Source of the DNA: Lentisphaeria bacterium
Lineage (GTDB): Bacteria; Verrucomicrobiota; Lentisphaeria; Victivallales; UBA1829
Length of the DNA: 45,304 nt
Assembly: GCA_017456805.1 (NCBI GenBank)
Contig: JAFTIQ010000039.1
Span: 1-45,304, forward strand
Reading direction: 5' to 3'
Shown here: positions 24,803 to 33,466 of the stretch, piece by piece
How positions within the stretch are numbered: position 1 is the first letter of the stretch
Layout: each line of letters starts with the position of its first letter
The notes under the pieces: model-generated
Told to the model about the DNA's origin: nothing
What the model saw: the letters and a program-made list of their open reading frames with translations, nothing else
The model's database searches: none
Position numbers and translations under genes: made by a program

Positions 24803-26122
24803 ATGAAGAAAACTTTCGTTTTAGACACCAACGTTTTGCTCCACAGTGCAAAATCTATTGAAAACTTCCAGGATAATACAGTCGTCATACCAATGGCGGT
24901 GATCGAAGAACTGGATAAATTCAAAAAGAACCAGAATGAACTAGGTAGGAATGCACGTCATGTCATCAGAAGACTGGATGAATTACGGCAAAAAGGGTCT
25001 CTTTATAAAGGGGTTCCTTTGGATAATTCGGCAGATCCTGACAAATGCGGAAAACTTCAGATTATCACAGGAATCGGGGAAGTCGTGGACGGTATGGATA
25101 TGTCCATTGCCGACAACAGGATCCTGCGGGTCGCGTATATGCTGCGGAGAAATGATCCGAATGTTATTCTGGTTTCCAAAGATATCAATTTGCGTTTGAA
25201 GGCAGATGCTTTGGGACTGCAGGTCGCTGATTTTGAATTCCAGAAAGTGAATTCTGATGAGTTGTATTCCGGAGTGACAGAACTCCCGGTAACTGAAAAA
25301 GAAATCAACCAGTTTTACCAGAATGGGTCCATGTTTCCGCCGGGAGACAGCCATCTGGAACCCAATGAATTTGTGGTGCTTCAGGACAGTGTCAATCCGA
25401 AAAAATCCGCATTTGGATGGATCAAAAATGGAAAAATCGTTCCGCTCCCGGATTCTACCGACAGGGTTTGGAATATATCTCCGAGGAGCCGGGAGCAGCG
25501 GATGGCTCTGGCTTTGCTGATGGATCCGGAAATTCAGATCGTGACATTAGTCGGAAGAGCCGGTTCCGGGAAGACATTGCTTGCCCTGGCTGCAGGATTG
25601 GAAAATGTTTTGCAGAAAGGTTATTATGATAAATTGCTTGTTTCCAGACCTATCATCCCCATGGGAAATGATCTTGGATTTCTGCCCGGTTCAAAGGATG
25701 AAAAACTTGATATCTGGATGCAGCCGATTTACGACAATCTTGATTTCCTGCTGAAAAGCGAAAAGAAGGATGTTCATTCAAGCAGACGTCAGGTCGAAGA
25801 GCTGAAGCGGTCCAGAAAACTGGAACTGGAAGCATTGACTTACATCAGAGGACGGAGTATTCCGCATCAATACCTGATCGTGGACGAAGCTCAGAACCTG
25901 ACGCCCCATGAAATCAAGACGATTGTCAGCAGGGCAGGGGAAGGGACTAAAGTCATTCTGACAGGAGATCCTTATCAGATCGACAATGCATATCTGGATT
26001 CATCCAGTAATGGTTTGTCTTACGCGGCGGAGCGTTTGAAATCGCTGGCAATTCACGGGCATATCACGCTGCAAAAGAGCGAAAGAAGCCCTCTGGCTTC
26101 TGCGGCTTCTGAATATCTCTAA
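24803..26122 (+). CDS. PIN-PhoH fusion ATPase (YlaK/PhoH2-like)
   Basis: 439 residues. Residues 1-150 are a PIN RNase domain with the acidic residues in FVLDTNVLL, VIEELDKF, SIADNRIL and VSKDINLRLKA. Residues about 230-439 are a PhoH ATPase: Walker A GRAGSGKT, then SRPIIPMGNDLGFLPG, Walker B YLIVDEAQN and LTGDPYQID. PhoH2-type proteins unwind and cleave RNA. Strong ribosome site, own promoter and terminator: a single-gene unit beside tRNA-Thr. Confidence 0.93.
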   Translation: MKKTFVLDTNVLLHSAKSIENFQDNTVVIPMAVIEELDKFKKNQNELGRNARHVIRRLDELRQKGSLYKGVPLDNSADPDKCGKLQIITGIGEVVDGMDMSIADNRILRVAYMLRRNDPNVILVSKDINLRLKADALGLQVADFEFQKVNSDELYSGVTELPVTEKEINQFYQNGSMFPPGDSHLEPNEFVVLQDSVNPKKSAFGWIKNGKIVPLPDSTDRVWNISPRSREQRMALALLMDPEIQIVTLVGRAGSGKTLLALAAGLENVLQKGYYDKLLVSRPIIPMGNDLGFLPGSKDEKLDIWMQPIYDNLDFLLKSEKKDVHSSRRQVEELKRSRKLELEALTYIRGRSIPHQYLIVDEAQNLTPHEIKTIVSRAGEGTKVILTGDPYQIDNAYLDSSSNGLSYAAERLKSLAIHGHITLQKSERSPLASAASEYL

Positions 26123-26155
26123 TATTTTCTGAAAACTGATATTTTTCAGTAATTT

Positions 26156-26200
26156 TCAAGCCTATTTCTGTATTATCTATGGAAACAGGCTTGATTTTTT
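26156..26200 (+). terminator. Terminator of the PIN-PhoH gene
   Basis: TCAAGCCT (26156-26163) pairs with AGGCTTGA (26187-26194), followed by six T. Confidence 0.8.
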
Positions 26201-26238
26201 GATATCAGAGTGCTATATTAGTTATAAGAAGCTATAAC
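26191..26238 (+). promoter_or_regulatory. Promoter with overlapping operator for the Gfo/Idh glycan operon
   Basis: TTGATT (26191-26196), 17-nt spacer, TATATT (26214-26219). Immediately after it lies the palindrome GTTATA-AGAAGC-TATAAC (26221-26238), at the expected transcription start. The -35 shares bases with the PhoH terminator. Confidence 0.6.
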
Positions 26239-26283
26239 GTTTATGCAAAACAAATAAAGAACCAAAAAAAACAAGAGGAGAGA

Positions 26284-27579
26284 TTGAAAATGAAAAAGAG
26301 ATATGCCGTTTGCGGCGTTTCCATGCGGGCAATTTTTATGTACATTCGTCCCATGCTTGAAAATTTTGCAAACAATGCGGAAGTTGTAGGGATGCTTGAT
26401 ATCGACCCGCTGCGGTTCCAGGTTTGCAGAGATGCGGTCCCTGCGGCAAAAGATATCCCGACCTACATGGCAGATGAATTTGATAAAATGCTGGAGGAAC
26501 AGAAGCCGGATGCCCTGATCGTGGTCTGCATGGATTCTGCTCATAAGCATTATGTTGTGGAAGGTTTGAAACATGATCTTGATGTGGTCTGCGAAAAGCC
26601 GATGACAACCAATACTGCCGATGCAATTGAAATCCGCGAAACTGAAAAAAAATCCAAAGGAAAGGTGATTTGTACCTTCAATTACCGTTACAACCCGGTC
26701 CATACCAAGCTGAAAGAAATGATCCTTGCCGGAAAAATCGGCAGAGTCACCCATGTGGATTTGAACTGGTATATTGATATTCATCACGGATCAAGCTATT
26801 TCAACCGCTGGAACCGTATGAGAGAAAATTCCGGAAGTCTTTCCATTCATAAATCCAGCCATCACTTTGACCTGGTCAACTGGTGGATTGATGGTGTCCC
26901 GCAGGAAGTTCATGCGTTCGGCGCTTTGAACCATTACGGTCCTGAAGGTGTTTTCAATCCGTCAAAAAAAGATGGACGGCATTGTGACGGCTGTCCGGAA
27001 AAGAGACAGTGTGCATATCAGAGACGATTCTCCGGCAGAAACATTGAAAAATCCGTGATGGATGATCATCTTGCCGCGTTCCAGACAAAGAAGAAACTCT
27101 TTACCAATTACACTCCGGATATGTGTATTTTCGACAAAGAAATCAATATTTTTGATACCTTTGTTGTGAACGTCCGCTACAAGAACGGTGCGTTCCTGAA
27201 TTACTCTGCAAACTTCTCCACCCCTTACGAAGGATATCGTCTTGCGATCAACGGAACCCATGGACGGCTGGAAACAACTGAATTCGGCGGAGTCGGCGGA
27301 AGCATCATTTCCAATTACCACGAAGGCGGATCCCAGTTTATTGATTACTATCCCATTTTTGAAGGACGCGAACGGATTCATGTTCCCCGTTCCGGCGGCG
27401 GACATGGCGGCGGCGACCCGAAGATTCTGGAAGATATTTTCCTCGGAGAAGATCCGGACAGAAAGTATGATATCCTTGCAAAGTCCATTGATGGATTGCG
27501 TGCAATTTCCATTGGCGATGCAGTATATAACTCCATTGTGAACGGCGGAGTACAGGATCTTTCATCATTTATGGAATAA
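26284..27579 (+). CDS. Gfo/Idh/MocA family oxidoreductase
   Basis: 431 residues. N-terminal Rossmann fold (RYAVCGVSMRA, where the glycine motif is degenerate; VVGMLDIDPLR; PDALIVVCMDSAHKHYVVEGL; the hallmark VVCEKPMTTN), then the C-terminal substrate domain with HKSSHHFDLVNWWIDG. A Cys-rich insert (HCDGCPEKRQCAYQRR) is typical of larger members that act on sugars. Family role: NAD(P)-dependent oxidation or reduction of sugars and, in some members, glycoside cleavage. First gene of the 26-33 kb cluster; AGAGGAGA precedes the ATG. Confidence 0.92.
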   Translation: MKMKKRYAVCGVSMRAIFMYIRPMLENFANNAEVVGMLDIDPLRFQVCRDAVPAAKDIPTYMADEFDKMLEEQKPDALIVVCMDSAHKHYVVEGLKHDLDVVCEKPMTTNTADAIEIRETEKKSKGKVICTFNYRYNPVHTKLKEMILAGKIGRVTHVDLNWYIDIHHGSSYFNRWNRMRENSGSLSIHKSSHHFDLVNWWIDGVPQEVHAFGALNHYGPEGVFNPSKKDGRHCDGCPEKRQCAYQRRFSGRNIEKSVMDDHLAAFQTKKKLFTNYTPDMCIFDKEINIFDTFVVNVRYKNGAFLNYSANFSTPYEGYRLAINGTHGRLETTEFGGVGGSIISNYHEGGSQFIDYYPIFEGRERIHVPRSGGGHGGGDPKILEDIFLGEDPDRKYDILAKSIDGLRAISIGDAVYNSIVNGGVQDLSSFME

Positions 27580-27606
27580 TAACCCCTCAAATAACAGGAG
27601 TACATA

Positions 27607-28422
27607 ATGATTTGTTCAGAATCCAGAAAAAAAGAGTTGTCCGGGGCGGAGCGATCCGCCTCAAGGCGGGGAAAAACATTCTGTTTTACTTTGATTGAAT
27701 TGCTTGTTGTTATTGCGATTATTGCAATTCTGGCGGGAATGTTATTGCCTGCATTGAACAGCGCAAGGGAAAAGGGCCGTTCCTCCAGTTGTCTTAACAA
27801 TTTGAAGCAGTTCGGAATGGCAGCGGCAAACTATACTCAGGAATTTGATGATTACATGCTTCCTCGAGTTCATGGGAAAGTGCGTCCCGGTGCAACTGCC
27901 GGTGTGAACAGTTTTCTGACTCCTGATACTTACATTCCAGTTTTCGTCGGAGCAAATGCAAAAGCATGGGAAGCGGGAAATTCCATTAATGGCTGTCCCA
28001 GCCGTCAGGAAACTGGCAGAAAAGGAATTCCCTCTTATCCTGATAAAGCAAACAGCTATGCGATTGCTCAGCATGTCGTCGGAAACGGGATGGATGGATC
28101 CAATGCATCGTCCTGGCATTTTCACAAGATCACTTCTTTGAAACGCCCCTCACATTACTACAACTTTCACGACAGTGAAACGCATCAATCCAACCGTTCC
28201 CAGTATTTCTTCGATGTGGAATTCGGGAAAGATTACAATACAACAGACTTCCGTCATTCCGGCGGAAAATCTGCAAACTTTATTTGCGTTGACGGTCATG
28301 CAGAAACAAGCAGTGCCCGGCATTTGTATAAGTTTTCCTCGGAAGCAGAAGCCTCTGCTGTCAAAGATGTATATTCCAGATACAATCCCAGAAGCAACGG
28401 CGAAAACGGTTATAACTACTAA
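27607..28422 (+). CDS. Pseudopilin-like protein (DUF1559 type)
   Basis: 271 residues. A 27-residue leader precedes [31 protein letters not shown] and [12 protein letters not shown]. The residue before the cleavage point is Cys, not the usual Gly. The C-terminal block [17 protein letters not shown] is intact, unlike the paralogue at 10.4-11.1 kb. In this phylum such proteins sit next to secreted hydrolases and may be exported by a type II/IV pilus-like system. CAGGAG precedes the ATG. Confidence 0.9.
   Translation: MICSESRKKELSGAERSASRRGKTFCFTLIELLVVIAIIAILAGMLLPALNSAREKGRSSSCLNNLKQFGMAAANYTQEFDDYMLPRVHGKVRPGATAGVNSFLTPDTYIPVFVGANAKAWEAGNSINGCPSRQETGRKGIPSYPDKANSYAIAQHVVGNGMDGSNASSWHFHKITSLKRPSHYYNFHDSETHQSNRSQYFFDVEFGKDYNTTDFRHSGGKSANFICVDGHAETSSARHLYKFSSEAEASAVKDVYSRYNPRSNGENGYNY
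27645..27669 (+). promoter_or_regulatory. Mutually exclusive GC-rich hairpins in the pseudopilin leader
   Basis: GGCGGA-GCGA-TCCGCC (27645-27660) is a 6-bp stem closed by a GNRA-type tetraloop. CCGCC-TCAA-GGCGG (27656-27669) uses the same middle strand. Both lie inside the coding leader in an otherwise AT-rich stretch. Confidence 0.4.
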
Positions 28423-28442
28423 TATACAACAGGAATCTTTTT

Positions 28443-29273
28443 ATGAAAAAAAATATTTTTCTTTTGACGGCGTTTTTTTCGGCTGTTCTGATCGCTGCGG
28501 AAAATCCGGGTTTGCTTTTTGAAGCCACTTATGAATCCGATGGCAATATGGCAGAACTTGCAAAAGGCGATGGGCGTGCTTATGCCTTCATCCCTGCTGA
28601 CCGTGTTTTGAAAAAGATTGAAGGAATCAAACCGGGTACAAAAGCTCTTGTCCGGACAAACGCTCAGAAACTGTTTTATAAAGCCCCCGGCAACTTCACC
28701 GGAGGACAGGGAACGATCTCTTTCTGGTTCAAAATGGTCAATTATGATCTGGCAAACGATGATCTTCAGACCATTTTCTCTGTCATTGACAATACCGGTA
28801 GAAAGTGGCCGGATGCTTATCATCTGCGGATCCTGAAAAACAAAAAAGAATGGAAAGATTTCATTGTCGCTCAGATCTATTATAAAGATGAAACAATGGA
28901 AAAAGCTCTGAACATTCAGGTGCAGCAGTATACCGGAACGAAAAAATGGAAAGCCGGGGAATGGCATAATATCACGATCACCTGGGACAGCAAACAGATG
29001 AGTCTGTATCTTGACGGTGTTCCCGGAAATGCAACGTTGCCGAAAACAAAGAATCTTGATGTCAATGGAGTTCAGATTCCCCCGAATGTTCCGGTGAAAA
29101 ACTTTGATTTCAAATTCCCGGAGATGACCAAAGCTGCAAGAATCTTTATCGGAAATCTTTTCAATGCCAAGAAAGATTGCGAATCCGGCTTTGATTTGAT
29201 TCGGATTTATGACAGACCTTTGACTGCCGCTGAAGTAAAGGCTCTGGTAGATACAGACCTTTCAAGCAAGTAA
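28443..29273 (+). CDS. Secreted LamG/concanavalin-like lectin protein
   Basis: 276 residues. Signal peptide (MKKNIFLLTAFFSAVLIAA), then a single LamG-type jelly roll: GGQGTISFWFKM, WKAGEWHNITITWD, MSLYLDGV and a C-terminal LIRIYDRPLTAAEVKAL. It is clearly paralogous to the N-terminus of the next protein (for example both have KNKKEWKDFI-x-AQIYYKD). Probably binds glycans outside the inner membrane. 11 nt precede the next gene. Confidence 0.88.
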   Translation: MKKNIFLLTAFFSAVLIAAENPGLLFEATYESDGNMAELAKGDGRAYAFIPADRVLKKIEGIKPGTKALVRTNAQKLFYKAPGNFTGGQGTISFWFKMVNYDLANDDLQTIFSVIDNTGRKWPDAYHLRILKNKKEWKDFIVAQIYYKDETMEKALNIQVQQYTGTKKWKAGEWHNITITWDSKQMSLYLDGVPGNATLPKTKNLDVNGVQIPPNVPVKNFDFKFPEMTKAARIFIGNLFNAKKDCESGFDLIRIYDRPLTAAEVKALVDTDLSSK

Positions 29274-29284
29274 GAGGAGTTTTT

Positions 29285-32200
29285 ATGAAACAAATATTGT
29301 TAACAGTTTTTGCTTTTTGTACCGTAATTCTCGGCGCACAGAATCAGAACTTGCTTTTTGAAGCAACGTATGACACTTACAGCCAGCATGCTGATTTTGC
29401 CCGGGGCGATAAAACGGCGTATGGCTTCCCTGAATCAGATTTGCAGCTGCGGATGTTCCCCGGTGTTCCCGGAAAAAGCTCCCGCAGCAGCTTGCAAGTG
29501 GCTGATACGGAACGCGTTTACTATAAAGGAAAAGGAAATTTCAATGCTGCTCAGGGAACTGTTTCTTTCTGGTTTCAGATGGTCAGCTATGATCTCCGGG
29601 ACAATGTCCTTCAATCACTTTTTGCGGTAACTGATCGGGTTTCCGGAAAATGGCCGAACGGATACTATTTCCGCATCATCAAAAACAAAAAGGAATGGAA
29701 AGACTTTATTATTGCGCAGATCTATTATAAAGATTCCACCATGGATAAGGCGTTCAACAAACAGGTGCAGATTTATACCAGACCTTTCCGTTGGAAAAAA
29801 GGGGAATGGCATCACATCGTTATTACCTGGAACAAAAAAGATTTCCGGATCTATCTGGATGGTGTTCTGCATCCGCCGTCCCCCACAGGCGGCCCCCGTA
29901 TGAATGAAGAAAGCAAAGGGATCCCTTACGATCATCCGACGCGGAAAATGGATGATTTCGAACTGCCTCAGCTTACGGATCAATCCCGGATCTATGTCGG
30001 AAACTATTTCTCATCTGCCGCGAACGGTAATAAGACAGCGTATGATAATTTCCAGATCTACGACCGTCCTTTGAGTGCTTCCGAAGTGAAAAAACTTTAT
30101 GAAGAAGTTATGCCCAGCAAAAAAACAGAGTCACCGCTGAACTTTGTCGGGATTCCTTTTACCACCGATCCGTCACAGGCTGTCCGCTGTTTTATGAATT
30201 TCCCAATGTCAAAACCGGATATTAAATTCAATGCATGGGCGGATCTTCGCAGAGACAGCGAAAATCTCTATGTCAAATTCACTTCTGACCGTCCCTGTCT
30301 GGTTAGAAATTTCAAAAAACACGATGACACTCTCTGGGAAGATGACAGTTTTGAAATTCACCTGAAGGCTCCTGATAATCAGAATTATCAGTTCATCGTG
30401 AATGGAAATGGAGCATACCTTGACAACAAAAATAAGGACCGCGGTTGGAATGCCGTTGGAGTCAAGACAAAAGTCACCCATACAGCAACCGGCTGGAGTG
30501 CGGAACTGACTGTTCCGTTGAAAAACCTTTCTCCGCTTCCCGGAAAATGGCTTATGGATGTTTGCACCGCAGCTGTAACCGGAAGCAAGAAAAATTATTA
30601 TCGCTGGAGCAATAAAATCTTTGATGGCGGATTTACCGCTACCGGAGAAATGAGTTTTCTGCCCAAAGGATACTGGTTTACCGCAGACAGACTCGGAAAT
30701 CTTTCCATTGGAGCACTTGATCTGAACGTCCGCGCATCGGATAAAGTAAAAGTCAAAGCATCCTACCTCCCTCTGAGCGGATACCGTAATACATATTCCG
30801 GCAATCTCCTTCAGGCCCCCTGGAAAATGACGCTTCCCGCCGGGGAACAGTCTCTGGATCTGGAAGCTTCTTACGGAAAACTTCTGCTCTACCGGTATCA
30901 CCTGGATTATTATGTTGACTACCCCATGGAAATCAGTTTCAATACTTCCATGCGGCAGAAAAAGATTGAAGTCACCGTTGATTTTGCCAATGCAGGCGGT
31001 AAGAAGCTTGCAAAACTTGCGAAAGATGGTGTAACAGGCACGATCGTTCTGAAAGACAGCTCCGGGAAAATCTGGAGTCAATCCTCCTTCAGCACCAAAA
31101 AGCCGCAGTGCGTCGTGAACCTTGATTTCCCCCAGGGACTGATTTCCGGAAATTATATTCTTGAAGCAAAGGCAGACGATATGATCCGCTCAATCGCCTA
31201 CCGTGTCCCGAACATGCAGCCCTATCTGATGAAAGTCGGGCATGATTCAACCGTTCCGGAACCCTGGACCCCGGTTGCTGAAGCAGGAAAAAATAACTTC
31301 AAGGTCTGGAACCGGATTTACTCCTTTAATGGAAAATCTCCGTTCCCGCAGCAGGTGACTGCAGGAAATACAAAACTTCTCATTTCCGCACCGGTTTTGA
31401 CTCTTAACGGAAAAACCGCGAAATGGAATGATTGGAAAATCACTGAAAAACGTCAGGACAGATTCTGTTTTGCAGGGCAGGGCGTGATCGACGGCATCCC
31501 CGTCGCATACGAATCCGAACTCTGGTTTGACGGAATGTATTTGATCAAGTGGAAGCTTGATCCCGCGCAGAAACATGTCATTGAATCGATGAAGATCACC
31601 TATCGTATGCCGGAAGAATGTGCAACTCATGCCTACAATCCGGAACTCGTCCCCTGGGTAAACGGAATGGTTGCCAATCCTCTGACACCGATTCCCGCAA
31701 GACGGAACAACAATGTTCTCTGGCTCAGCGGATTCGATAAAGGTTTCTTCTTCTGGGTGAAATCCAATGCAAACTGGGTCAATAAACCCGGAGAAAAACC
31801 GTTGACCGCACGGAAAAACGGAAAAACGGTCGATGTCTCCCTCAATATTATTACAAAAAGAGCAGAACTTGCAAAAACGGCTGAATATACAATGGTGTTT
31901 CAGGGAACTCCTGCACGCCCCATGCCCCCGAAATTCCGGGAAGTCAACTATATCAGCCACGGAAAATGCAAAGAAACAACTCATGAATTCGGGAATACCG
32001 GATGCGGAAGTGACCGTCCCAGAATTGATGACGCGCACGTTTATAACGGCTGTTACCCGCGTGACTTTGCGGCATTCGCAAAGCATAACGCAAAACGGAA
32101 CGTCAAGAATCACATGTACACGACCCCCGGTCATCTTTCCGATTACGCTCCGGACTTTGATTACTGGGATAAACAGGCGATCAGCAAGCCCGGTGCAATG

Positions 32201-33157
32201 TTCACCGGAAAGAAACTCGGCATCAGCCAGATGAGCTACCTTTTCTGTTCCAATGCCACCGATGCCCCCGCAGATCTCTGGAGCTGGTGGTGTGATGATG
32301 CTATGAAAAAGCTCAAAAACTACAACGGGCTCTATTTTGACCTTGCAGCTGTCCGGTACTGTGAAAGTGTCGAACATGGCTGCGCCGGTATTGATGCGTT
32401 CGGTCAGAAATATATCAGCAATGATGCGCTTGGATTGCGCAATTTCTTCCTGCGCTGCTATAAAACCTGCCATAAAAACGGCGGCGATATGATGATCCAT
32501 TGTCATTTGGCATATACTCCGATCACTCATATTACCGACTATTTCGCGCCGGGTGAAAATACCTGTCAGCTTTGCCGGGAAAATTACATGTGGGGCTATT
32601 GTGAAGGAATTCCGCTGGAAGAATATCAGAATTCCTACAATCAGTACCGCACCGGAGTGGCATTCAAATTCATCCTTCAGAACGGACGCGCGGTTGACCT
32701 TACTCCGTCCATGAAGCATCTCAAGTACACTCAGGATGTTGAGATGACACTTCATGCATTGACTCCTATGGTGGTTCATGATATCAGTGTCTGGGGACAT
32801 TATGTTCATAAACCGACCGTTGACAAATTGTGGAAGATCAACCGGGAAGTTTCTCTGAGTAAAGCGGTATTCCATCCCTATTGGAGAAACCGGATCGTGA
32901 CCAGCAGCACGCCGAAAACCTATGCCAGCTGGTATCAGTGGAACAATGCAGATGCTCCCTGGAAAGTCATGATCGTTGCCGGCAACTTCTCCCGAAATAC
33001 TCAGAAGGCCGGATTGAAGATCGATTTTAGAAAAATGGGCATCAATCCTGCTTCTGCCAAGTTCTATGATCTCTGGAACAATAAGGCGATCCCCCTGAAA
33101 GAACTGGAAGACTTTGAACTCAAAGGCGGAACGTTCATGATGATCGGAATCAAGTGA
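29285..33157 (+). CDS. Secreted LamG-CBM9-like multidomain glycosidase
   Basis: 1290 residues. Signal peptide to about residue 19. LamG domain 20-275. CBM9-like domain about 290-460 (WEDDSFEIHLKAP, YQFIVNGNGAYLD, WSAELTVPLKNL). Beta-sandwich to about 850. A barrel-like domain 880-1200 resembles the DUF6067/GH123-like group: HVYNGCYPRDFA, GLYFDLAAVRYC, MMIHCHLAYTP, DYFAPGENTC. The Asp in YFDLA and Glu in PGEN are candidate catalytic residues (inference). C-terminal beta domain ends KGGTFMMIGIK. AAGAGGAG precedes the ATG. It is the main enzyme of the cluster; target glycan unknown. Confidence 0.82.
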   Translation: MKQILLTVFAFCTVILGAQNQNLLFEATYDTYSQHADFARGDKTAYGFPESDLQLRMFPGVPGKSSRSSLQVADTERVYYKGKGNFNAAQGTVSFWFQMVSYDLRDNVLQSLFAVTDRVSGKWPNGYYFRIIKNKKEWKDFIIAQIYYKDSTMDKAFNKQVQIYTRPFRWKKGEWHHIVITWNKKDFRIYLDGVLHPPSPTGGPRMNEESKGIPYDHPTRKMDDFELPQLTDQSRIYVGNYFSSAANGNKTAYDNFQIYDRPLSASEVKKLYEEVMPSKKTESPLNFVGIPFTTDPSQAVRCFMNFPMSKPDIKFNAWADLRRDSENLYVKFTSDRPCLVRNFKKHDDTLWEDDSFEIHLKAPDNQNYQFIVNGNGAYLDNKNKDRGWNAVGVKTKVTHTATGWSAELTVPLKNLSPLPGKWLMDVCTAAVTGSKKNYYRWSNKIFDGGFTATGEMSFLPKGYWFTADRLGNLSIGALDLNVRASDKVKVKASYLPLSGYRNTYSGNLLQAPWKMTLPAGEQSLDLEASYGKLLLYRYHLDYYVDYPMEISFNTSMRQKKIEVTVDFANAGGKKLAKLAKDGVTGTIVLKDSSGKIWSQSSFSTKKPQCVVNLDFPQGLISGNYILEAKADDMIRSIAYRVPNMQPYLMKVGHDSTVPEPWTPVAEAGKNNFKVWNRIYSFNGKSPFPQQVTAGNTKLLISAPVLTLNGKTAKWNDWKITEKRQDRFCFAGQGVIDGIPVAYESELWFDGMYLIKWKLDPAQKHVIESMKITYRMPEECATHAYNPELVPWVNGMVANPLTPIPARRNNNVLWLSGFDKGFFFWVKSNANWVNKPGEKPLTARKNGKTVDVSLNIITKRAELAKTAEYTMVFQGTPARPMPPKFREVNYISHGKCKETTHEFGNTGCGSDRPRIDDAHVYNGCYPRDFAAFAKHNAKRNVKNHMYTTPGHLSDYAPDFDYWDKQAISKPGAMFTGKKLGISQMSYLFCSNATDAPADLWSWWCDDAMKKLKNYNGLYFDLAAVRYCESVEHGCAGIDAFGQKYISNDALGLRNFFLRCYKTCHKNGGDMMIHCHLAYTPITHITDYFAPGENTCQLCRENYMWGYCEGIPLEEYQNSYNQYRTGVAFKFILQNGRAVDLTPSMKHLKYTQDVEMTLHALTPMVVHDISVWGHYVHKPTVDKLWKINREVSLSKAVFHPYWRNRIVTSSTPKTYASWYQWNNADAPWKVMIVAGNFSRNTQKAGLKIDFRKMGINPASAKFYDLWNNKAIPLKELEDFELKGGTFMMIGIK

Positions 33158-33173
33158 TCCGCCCGTCACAAAT

Positions 33174-33248
33174 CGGGATGGTTTGAAAAAATCTTCAGCC
33201 ATCCCGAAAATAACAAAGCTGTTCATAAATCTGAACAGCTTTTTTTTG
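33174..33248 (+). terminator. Double terminator of the 26-33 kb cluster
   Basis: First stem CGGGATGG (33174-33181)/CCATCCCG (33199-33206). Second stem AGCTGTTCA (33217-33225)/TGAACAGCT (33232-33240) followed by seven T. Confidence 0.88.
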
Positions 33249-33266
33249 CTTTTATTGTGAAAATAA

Positions 33267-33340
33267 TATCGTTTACGACTGTTTTGTATTGTTATATATC
33301 ATTTATTATCGTTTACTGTCGTTTTGAACCTGAACAAAAC
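33267..33340. promoter_or_regulatory. Direct repeats TATCGTTTAC-N4-GTTTTG and dyad
   Basis: The composite motif TATCGTTTAC-N4-GTTTTG occurs at 33267-33286 and 33307-33326, exactly 40 bp apart. The second GTTTTG also forms GTTTTG-N8-CAAAAC (33321-33340). The region is upstream of the promoter at 33406. Confidence 0.5.
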
Positions 33341-33405
33341 CTTTTTGTCCAACACCTGTATAAGGATAATTTTGCGGATATCTTTGAAAAACATCATATT
33401 TTGAG

Positions 33406-33433
33406 TTGAAAATGAGGAAGCTTGTGCTATCTT
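33406..33433 (+). promoter_or_regulatory. Promoter of the FAD oxidoreductase-rarA-pilT operon
   Basis: TTGAAA (33406-33411), 16-nt spacer, TATCTT (33428-33433). AAGGAG at about 33455 precedes the ATG at 33467. Confidence 0.5.
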
Positions 33434-33466
33434 ACCTGAAAATAAAAGAACATGAAGGAGAGCCCT

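Noticed and set aside
31247..33226. Long open frame (659 codons) on the minus strand opposite the 1290-residue enzyme
   Set aside because: The plus-strand protein has a signal peptide, a ribosome site and recognisable domains; the antisense translation has no family-like motif.
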